From Antennarius striatus (taxonomy: Eukaryota; Chordata; Actinopteri; Lophiiformes; Antennariidae): a DNA stretch of 64,000 nucleotides. Position 1 is the first letter of the stretch. Each line of letters opens with the position of its first letter. Location of the stretch: positions 1,035,001 to 1,099,000 of the forward strand of contig NC_090792.1 in the NCBI RefSeq assembly GCF_040054535.1, written 5' to 3'. Positions 58,701-64,000 of the stretch are shown here, in pieces. The notes below the pieces were generated by a model, which was given only the letters and a program-made list of their open reading frames with translations, made no database searches and was not told the origin of the DNA. Both the position numbers and the translations under genes were made by a program.

Positions 58701-58926
58701 TGTCCACGTTTCTAGGATGGGCAACTCATTTTCTTTATTCCTACTGTCAAATGGATCAGGAGTGCTGAGTGGAGGACTTGGTTCCAAAGGTACATCATTG
58801 AGCCATTCATCATTGCAGTCAAGGCGATCGTAATCTAGATTTGCTATTGTATCTAGGAACGGAGTAGACTTCCCAATATCCACCAACAGATCCTCTTCCG
58901 TCAGGCCCTGATGTGGTACTGAACTC
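54584..58926 (-). CDS. TCF/LEF-like HMG-box protein with long tandem repeats (5' end missing)
   Basis: Six exons on the minus strand, in order: 58926-55968, 55845-55781, 55649-55566, 55476-55308, 54798-54691, 54604-54584. All have GT-AG borders and matching phases, giving 1134 visible residues. The C-terminus is an HMG box of the TCF/LEF type: IKKPQNAFLLFLREQRPL, a 36-codon exon beginning WNSLPKTEKEKYIKEANKEK and ending LHQQLYPNWSSKKNY, and a short basic tail GTKRRK. TCF/LEF has WHALSREEQAKYYELARKER...LHMQLYPGWSARDNY followed by GKKKKRK, in an exon of the same length. Such boxes bind and bend DNA at CTTTGA-like sites. The N-terminal 986 residues are repeats (next entry). No Groucho- or beta-catenin-binding region is seen. 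The first exon is missing: the large exon has no in-frame ATG near its start and begins at an acceptor (TTTGACAG). Function unknown. Confidence 0.85.
54691..55476 (-). CDS. HMG-box exons of the TCF/LEF-like gene
   Basis: Exon 55476-55308 carries the basic lead-in PRPHRPQRKEKKDDGTY and helix 1 (IKKPQNAFLLFLREQR) plus helix 2 (SGLHATLAKK). Exon 54798-54691 carries helix 3 (WNSLPKTEKEKYIKEANKEK) and the TCF-type LYPNWSSKKNY extension. The helix 2 region contains PLADPSVCLSGSSGLHATLA where TCF has a conserved KESAAINQILG-type segment, so the box is diverged but keeps the hydrophobic core and both tryptophans. The 509-bp intron between them (54799-55307) contains only non-repetitive sequence I do not recognise. 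Confidence 0.85.
55707..55767. repeat. (GT)n microsatellite in an HMG-gene intron
   Basis: GT run of about 60 bases ending 13 bases from the donor region of exon 55845-55781. Confidence 0.97.
55968..58926 (-). CDS. giant repeat exon of the TCF/LEF-like gene
   Basis: A 2959-bp open exon. It starts with a unique acidic segment (LTEEDLLVDIGKSTPFLDTI, YDRLDCNDEWLNDVPLEPSP). Then come about seven copies of a 26-residue unit (GSSSNNPPATSPQHMQEQQ + LDEYYKT; DNA 58210-58700), followed by about 28 copies of a 25-residue unit in two alternating forms: SSQNGQTSMASRQYPGPPQN and SSRNGQTSMANGQQLGPPQK, each followed by an (L/V)xSQ(W/L) link. The sequence is low in charge and rich in Q, S, P and G, so probably disordered. 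Four 25-residue units form a 300-bp higher-order block; 57001-57300 and 57301-57600 are identical at all 300 bases. No stop or frameshift occurs across about 35 repeats, which argues for selection on the frame. Confidence 0.85.
57001..57600. repeat. identical 300-bp tandem higher-order repeats
   Basis: Two adjacent 300-bp blocks inside the repeat exon show no difference in any base. A third (57601 onward) matches for about 55 bases after one change and then diverges. A related block precedes at about 56821. Confidence 0.95.
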
Positions 58927-59014
58927 CTGTCAAACACATTCTAAATGAACGTTGACTTATAGAGGATATATTTTGTGTCTCATAACCTTTATGTGACATA
59001 AACAGTTTGAACAA

Positions 59015-59460
59015 GGCAGTCAGAGACTGCAATATCCCATGACACCACTGAATTCAAAATTTTACCAAGACCTTGCACATTTTTGTGCCTCTGGCTTCCT
59101 GAAAATATTGCTTTTTGTTCTATGATTTATCTCATCAGGTTTCAGAGATGTGTACCTAAAAAGGTATAAAAGTGAAAATTTGACCTTGACCTAGTTTTTC
59201 AAGGTCAAGGTTTTGATCTAATTTTTCCCCCTTGCCTCACTGAATATAACCCCTTTTGTTTTGTCTATCTTATACGGTTCCTGAGATATGTGCAAGAAAA
59301 CATGCAAAAGTTGAAATTTGACCTTGACCTAGTTTTCTCAAGGTCATCATCTCATTTTTATCCTCTTTGCTGCCCGAATAATGTTGTTTCATCTTTCCAT
59401 CTGCAAAGGTTGTGAAGATATTTGGTGGATGAACGGATAAACACAGTCTGACAATTACAA
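59015..59460. repeat. dispersed repeat with inverted TCAAGGTCA sites, copy 3
   Basis: Longest copy: CAGTCAGAGACTGCAATATC, CAGGTTTCAGAGATGTGTACC and two successive inverted pairs, at about 59181-59211 (intact) and 59319-59346, then CTGCAAAGGTTGTGAAGATA and TACAATACATCACCGC. The internal portion is duplicated relative to copy 1. Confidence 0.85.
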
Positions 59461-59710
59461 TACATCACCGCTTTGTAGCGGGATGTAATTACATTATATC
59501 ACCGCTTTGAAGCAGGATGTAATTACATTATACCACCGCTTTGAAGCGGGATGTAATTACATTATATCACCGCTTTGAAGCGGGATGTAATTACATTACA
59601 TCACCGCTTTGAAGCGGGATGTCATTACATCACCGCTTTGAAGAAGATGTAATTATAATACATCACCACTTTGAACCGGATGTAATTACAATACATCACC
59701 GCCTCGCGGG
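59456..59710. repeat. 34-bp tandem repeat made of two palindromes
   Basis: About seven copies of a unit that joins ATGTAATTACAT (perfect palindrome) to CCGCTTTGAAGCGG (perfect 14-base palindrome) with a short ATATCA link. Later copies are degenerate (CTTTGAAGAAGAT, CTTTGAACCGGAT). It is an amplification of the end of the adjacent dispersed repeat. Confidence 0.9.
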
Positions 59711-59749
59711 ATCTAACAAGTTCGGACTTTGCTGAAGGAATACAGTATT

Positions 59750-60060
59750 CTGTTACTTGCTGTCAATGTGTTCCAGGACCACCTGTAAAAAATGACATTC
59801 CGCAATATAGCAACAAACTATTTATTTACGGTAATTTAAACATTTATGAACCCTTCCCATTCTGATACTAAGCCACTTTCTATCTGTATTGCCTTTTCCC
59901 ACACGCTCATAGACTGTTTATGGTGGTTTTGGGTGTTTCTTTTATACACAGAAGTGCACTGCGTTCCATGAGTCTCAGAATGCAGCGCACTTCCTGATGC
60001 TGTCATCCAAGAGTGTGCGTACAGTATCATGTGACTCATGCTCCAATGATTAGTTTTCAT
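59750..60060. repeat. dispersed DNA-transposon-like repeat, copy 3
   Basis: GTGTTCCAGGACCACC, TTTACGGTAATTTAAAC, TTATGAACCCTTCCCATTCTG, CTTTTCCCACACGCTCATAG and CGCACTTCCTGATGCTGTCA parallel 53912-54200 with many differences. Confidence 0.7.
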
Positions 60061-60339
60061 TGGAACATGAGAATATCATCCATTGTTAAATGTACTCAAA
60101 AAGGGTGTGATGCTTACTTATTTAGCTGTGTGATTGACATTCTTCACCGGTTTTTTGTAGATTTTCTGCTTCACGTTCATTGTCATATCTAGTTTATATA
60201 TTGATATCTGGATGGCTTTGGTCTATGTACCTTTGATCTATCTACATTTGATCTTACTTGATGTGTCTACCTTTGATCTATCTACTTTTGATGTATATAC
60301 CTTTGATCTACCTCCTTTTTATCCATCTACGTTTGAAAA

Positions 60340-60625
60340 GTCCATAATTTTTTGCATTCATTCATTTATTCGTTTTCCTAATGGCTTCATCCACTTGCGG
60401 GGTCATGGGGAACTGGAGCCTATCCCATCTGTCTTGGGATGTGGTAGGGGAAACTCCGGGTGCGACGCCAGTGCACCGCGTTGATGAAATGAAATCTCAT
60501 CCACCTTGCAGGTCACAGGTCTGTTGTAGCCTGTCCCAGCTGGCTACTAGCAAGAGGTGGGGTACACTCCAGACAAGACGCCAGCTCATTTCGGGGCCAC
60601 AACTGAGTAATGAACTGAAACACAC
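60340..60625. repeat. common teleost dispersed repeat fragments
   Basis: TGGGGAACTGGAGCCTATCC and, about 120 bases on, CTGTCCCAGCTGGCTACTAG-CAAGAGGTGGGGTACACTC with GACAAGACGCCAGCTCATT. This is the widespread fish repeat whose other half appears at 61700-61830 and 9950-10150. Confidence 0.65.
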
Positions 60626-60637
60626 AGATTCAGGAGT

Positions 60638-60680
60638 GCTGAGCGGAGGACTTGGTTCCAAGGGTATAATTAGCTCTCTT
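60638..60680 (-). pseudogene. short duplicate of the HMG-gene repeat exon
   Basis: Read on the minus strand this encodes LEPSPPLSTPES, matching LEPSPPLSTPDP of the TCF/LEF-like gene (about 58755-58790); the DNA agrees at nearly all of about 40 bases (CAGGAGTGCTGAG, GGAGGACTTGGTTCCAA). Similarity stops on both sides. It is a displaced fragment. Confidence 0.7.
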
Positions 60681-60769
60681 CCAGATTCTCTCTCTCTCAC
60701 ATACGCCCCACATGATTATTGGTATCAGGACTTACGATCTTGAGGTTCTGGCTTTGAAATGGTCAGTTT

Positions 60770-61345
60770 GTGACAGGTTCAGTCACTGACTTAAAGGTCA
60801 TAAAGTCATATTCTGGACTGACAACAATTTATTTACTCACATCCCCACAAAAGATTGGACTGTTGTGAACAATGCTGGGTGGCCAGATTGGCGAGTTATG
60901 ATTTTGATATCAAGTATGTCCCAGGCCCATAGAATGTGCTGGCTGATGCCTTGAGTTGTGTGCCATTTGTCAAGGTTTTGTGGAGGTTTTTCTGTACCTG
61001 CCTAAGTTGGTCCTCCCCAGGCATGATACCCTGTCTATGTCTCGAGATACTTGAAACACTGGGAAATACTGATGGTGAGTAATGGTGTACTGTACAGGGT
61101 TTCAAGGGATCAAAGATCAAAAGCAAAGCATCTCCAATTTGTTGTCACTTAATAGTGAGGTTTTGCAAGGGGTTCACGATAGAGCGGGACATCAAGCGCT
61201 GTCCAGGAGCCTCTGTTTGGCAAGACAAGTCTTTCTGGCCTTGACAGAGACGTGAGAGATTATGTCTGTCAAAAAAACTCACATGAATCCCAACCATCCA
61301 ATAGGAAATGGGAGTGAGGAACAGTTCAACCAGGCCTTAAGGCCT
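60770..61345 (+). mobile_element. Ty3/gypsy retrotransposon pol fossil
   Basis: In shifting plus-strand frames I read RNase H-like WTDNN, then DFDIKYVPGP (stop) NVLADALS, then LMVSNGVLYRVSRDQRSK, then the integrase zinc-binding stretch VLQGVHDRAGHQALSRSLC with RQVF, and finally NPNHPIGNGSEEQFNQAL, the integrase C-terminal motif. The order matches Ty3/gypsy pol. The integrase core is deleted, and several stops and frameshifts show a long-dead copy. No LTRs recognised. Confidence 0.8.
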
Positions 61346-61690
61346 TGTTCAGACTGGTCGCCTGTGTCTAATTTTTAGCACATCCAGGTTGATATTGGAT
61401 GTCTCATTTGTAGTCTGAACAGTCCCATACCACATGATATCCAGTTTTTTGCGGGACGGATTGAAACCACATTTGGAAGGTAGTGTCATGTCAGATATGG
61501 ACAGATGCGTCTCAGTCTGAACAGCAAAAAAACCGATCAGCTATGCCAGACAGTGACATCATATCTGTGACGCGAGAGCCAGGTGGAAGAGCGTCGCGTA
61601 TTACGGAGGGGTAAAAAATGGAAGAAGTTGAAAATATCTGGTGTGTGTGAGATTTTCTCCAACTCCACCAGACAGTGATATTGCCAATAA
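61346..61690. other. unassigned, possibly a DNA-transposon fragment
   Basis: AAGGCCTTGTTCAGACTGG, AGTCTGAACAGTCCCATACC and CAGTCTGAACAGCAAAAAA are recurrent phrases of fish miniature transposons, but I cannot define ends or a target duplication. Confidence 0.35.
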
Positions 61691-61694
61691 ACTA

Positions 61695-61985
61695 AGGTAA
61701 CAGTGGGTAGTGCTGTCGCTGCACAGCAAGGCGGTTCCAGGTTCGAGCCCCGATCTGTGTCGTTTGCATGCTCTCACTCTCTGCTTGGGTTCTGTCCGGG
61801 TTCTCCGGCTTCCTCCCACCTCCAAAAACATGCGCTTCTAGTTATTTGGGCAGTCCTAGATTGCCCATAAGTGTGTTTGCATGCATGTTTGTCTGTGTAT
61901 ATGTGTGGTTCTGCAGTACATTGGCATCGCCCACCTGTCCTTCCATGTGAATCAGTGTCAATGAGGTTGCGTGTCCCAACTTGAA
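61695..61985 (+). mobile_element. tRNA-derived SINE (DANA/V-SINE-like)
   Basis: GTGGGTAGTGCTGTCGC (A-box region), GGTTCGAGCCC (B box at about 61739), GTTTGCATGCTCTC and CTCCGGCTTCCTCCCACCTC-CAAAAACATGCG follow the order of zebrafish DANA/HE1-type SINEs. The tRNA-like part cannot fold as a functional tRNA. A second small piece (GGCTTCCCCCACCTCCAAAA) is at 62709-62735. Confidence 0.7.
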
Positions 61986-62302
61986 TTACACAAGTTCTTT
62001 GGATACAGCTGGGCACTAATGTCCAAAGAGCTAACCAAAACGTTTTGGGCAATCCATTTTCTATTCTCTCTTCTCTTTACCCCCATCCTCTAAAAAATCT
62101 TTGCATTCGCATTCCTTATATACAAACTTATTCCTTATGTTCATCTGATTTTACAATGTTCATCTGATTTTATGATGAACATGAAAGAAAAGATTTTCTT
62201 GCAGATGAAATCGTCAAAGACGTTCTGTGTCTTAGATGATCAAGGCAATGGTAGTTTATATAGATCGTTAGATAACCCAAACCCTAATATCTATAATGAA
62301 AA

Positions 62303-62578
62303 ATGGAGCTATTTAGAAATCCACAGTTTCTAAATTCTCCCATGTTGTGCAGAGAGAGACAACTTCCATTAGTCAGAGTTTTCTTAAGAACAGGGCAATT
62401 TATGCACGTTATAATACCCGTGAGCAACATATTTGCAATATGTGAGAGCCCATGGGATAGATTTGATCCTATGAATCGGATTGAAGAAATAGTGAGTGTC
62501 GTGGAACAAGAACGGCTATTTGCAGGTGGCTTCAATTTTCTTATCGCCCATGTGTCTAATGTGGAGGAGTACTTTTGA
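62303..62578 (+). other. orphan 91-codon open frame
   Basis: ATG to TGA, AT-rich but protein-like (MELFRNPQFLNSPMLC at the start, RLFAGGFNFLIAHVSNVEEY at the end), sitting among retroelement fragments. I recognise no family. It could be a retroelement accessory frame, a recently inserted host exon, or chance; the minus strand is also open for 99 codons, which weakens the case. Confidence 0.25.
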
Positions 62579-62819
62579 AGCATGTCTACTGCCTACCTAC
62601 CCACCCATTATAGGTACACATGCAAACATGTAAGTATACTAGTAATAATAAAAAAAATATAAAAAATTGTGTGGGTAGGTAGGTGTCTGTGTGGGTTCTC
62701 TCGAGCTACTCCGGCTTCCCCCACCTCCAAAAACATCTTTGTGATCTGTAATGTTATAAATCATTGATTGGATTAAGTATTATTTACTTAAAATGTGTTT
62801 TTAAACAGCTTAACTCATG

Positions 62820-63340
62820 TTCAAACATTCACAGACTCGATCCCAGAGGAAATACTCCACAGCAGTCCCAGCACCTCCACCCACCACAAACACAAGGCAA
62901 CGAGAGGGGGCAATAAAAAGGGGTATAATACAAGCCAGACTGAAGCAGAAGACATGTATGCTCCCTCCTGTGATTCTAGCTAATTTGCACTCACTCTAGA
63001 GCAAACTATATGAGCAAGCTAACATAAACCATCTGCATGAATACAGAACTGCTTCCATTCTGGCTAATACTGTAACCTGGTTGAACAACAACAGCAACAG
63101 CATGCTGCACATTGACGTCTTTGCCTCCCCTATAAGACTGAACAGGGACAGTGAGCTCACCGATAAACAACATGGCGGTAGCGTCAGTCTCTATGTGTCT
63201 CCATGTGTTTGTCTCCACTTCAGTATGCTTACTGTGCGGTATGGATGATGCTAAAATATTCATCATAGACACTATAAATAAACACCTGGAACAACTTCAC
63301 ATTCAGATAATAAATTCACCTCCCACTTCTGTTTAGACAA
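62820..63340 (+). mobile_element. L2/Rex-like LINE endonuclease-domain fossil
   Basis: Plus-strand frames read KRGIIQARLKQKTCMLPPVI then LANLHSLEQT, matching the (K/R)RG...R-x-(A/R)-x-x-x-x-x-L-P-x-(I/V)-x-L-x-N-x-x-S-L-x-N-K lead-in of fish L2/Rex-type LINEs. RLNRDSELTDKQHGGSVSLY then VSPC follows, matching R-x-x-R-x-x-x-L-T-x-K-x-x-G-G-G-V-C-x-Y-V. Stops interrupt it; there is no reverse transcriptase. Confidence 0.7.
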
Positions 63341-63639
63341 CCAACTCACCCGATAGATTCTGGACTTTCTAACCAATAGGTCACAGAGAGGTAGCTCAGG
63401 TAACTCTTTGATCAGGTTACTCTTTGATCAGGCTACTGTTTGATAGGGTAGAGGTCACCAATGTTGGGACATCATGAACTGCAAAGGTGATGACTTTATC
63501 CCGTGAGGACCCTCTTAGGGCGGGTCACCAACAGTCCTTTGAGGGGCAATAGAGGTTGTTGCAAGAGAAGCTGTTCAACCATAAATTCCAATAGGGTATA
63601 TATCGTCAGACTGGAGGAGCTGTTGGTATCTCAGTAAGT

Positions 63640-64000
63640 TTGACAATCCTGGTTTAAAGGAACCTCCTGGAACCATCAATTGTTGCAAGGTCCTAACCTC
63701 ACTGTAGGGGTCCATAGGAGATTCACCACAAAGATCAGTGGAACATTGACCGAGGGTACACATCTTTGGAGTAGTTCCATGACCAATCTGTGAGGATGAC
63801 TGAAGTGGACAAGAAGGAGGACTTCAAAGTGGAGGTGAAGGATACCATCTACAACAACTTTCATGTAGACAATTTCCTGAAATCTTTGCCCACAGAGGAC
63901 AAGGCAATACAGTTGGTTGTGGAACGGACTGACATCTGCTTAAGGCGGATTTCAGCTGGTAAAGTGGGAAAGTAACAGTAGGGCTGGATTGTCTATTACT
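63640..64000 (+). mobile_element. BEL/Pao retrotransposon RT fossil, runs off the window
   Basis: Plus-strand frames carry GTSWNHQLLQGPNLTVGV (BEL/Pao consensus GTSLN-x-x-LLQGPDLT), then VHIFGVVP (consensus VHLFGAVS), then IYNNFHVDNFLKSLPTEDKA followed by IQLVVERTDICL (consensus NFYVDDCLKSVPTEEEAIxL). The catalytic YVDD is changed to HVDN, the palm segment with the first catalytic aspartate is deleted, and frames shift, so it is inactive. It may continue to the right of the window. Confidence 0.85.

Noticed and set aside
58145-58768. 207-codon plus-strand ORF opposite the 26-residue repeats
   Set aside because: Antisense of a coding minisatellite; Cys/Trp-rich repeats without splice context.
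61695-61770. tRNA gene suggested by GGTTCGAGCCC
   Set aside because: Only the B box is good and no cloverleaf can be drawn; it is the tRNA-like head of a SINE.

Overview
The window is nuclear DNA of a bony (teleost) fish. The genes are intron-rich, with GT-AG introns and vertebrate protein families. Long (CA)n/(GT)n runs are everywhere, and the DNA between exons is full of fish-type transposons: hAT and piggyBac miniature elements, L2/Rex-like LINE tails, tRNA-derived SINE pieces, and Ty3/gypsy and BEL/Pao fossils. There is no rRNA, tRNA gene, CRISPR array or bacterial-style operon. The species cannot be fixed from the sequence.

Layout. (1) 1-9,223, + strand: the 3' end of sobp (sine oculis-binding protein homologue). 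A 96-bp exon at 2655-2750 and the large last exon at 7166-9223 are visible; earlier exons lie to the left of the window. (2) 9,224-21,300: about 12 kb with no convincing gene. It holds a peculiar palindromic ACTAG array, a GGAT minisatellite, LINE remnants, a 480-bp hAT element and two orphan open frames. (3) 21,300-47,430, + strand: a complete rock2 (Rho-associated coiled-coil kinase 2) gene. It has a CpG-rich promoter/5' UTR, 31 coding exons that join without a phase error into 1377 codons, and a 3' UTR. (4) 47,500-51,200, - strand: a complete slc66a3 (PQ-loop transporter-like, formerly pqlc3) gene of seven coding exons and 204 codons, tail-to-tail with rock2. Human ROCK2 and SLC66A3 are also convergent neighbours, which supports both calls. 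(5) 51,380-53,530: a hAT element and a second, TSD-flanked hAT element with another transposon nested inside it. (6) 54,500-58,930, - strand: the 3' part of a TCF/LEF-like HMG-box gene whose main exon encodes about 28 tandem 25-residue repeats, two of the 300-bp blocks being base-for-base identical. (7) 58,940-64,000: a retroelement graveyard with Ty3/gypsy pol, a SINE, an L2/Rex-like LINE and BEL/Pao RT.

Most unusual points. slc66a3 contains what looks like a U12-type (minor spliceosome) intron. rock2 has a candidate alternative C-terminal exon that would splice out its stop codon, a 72-base in-frame stopless intron, a GC-AG intron, and an acceptor whose pyrimidine tract is a TG-rich repeat. 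The HMG-box/repeat protein is the best candidate for a poorly described gene. A dispersed repeat present in three places carries inverted TCAAGGTCA sites (the SF-1/ERR nuclear-receptor half-site).

How the genes relate. ROCK2 acts in RhoA-actomyosin signalling, SOBP is a nuclear SIX-partner/SUMO-binding protein, SLC66A3 is a small membrane protein, and the HMG protein is presumably nuclear. They look like independent genes, not a functional cluster. All exon boundaries were read by eye from splice signals, reading-frame continuity and family similarity; no alignment program was run.
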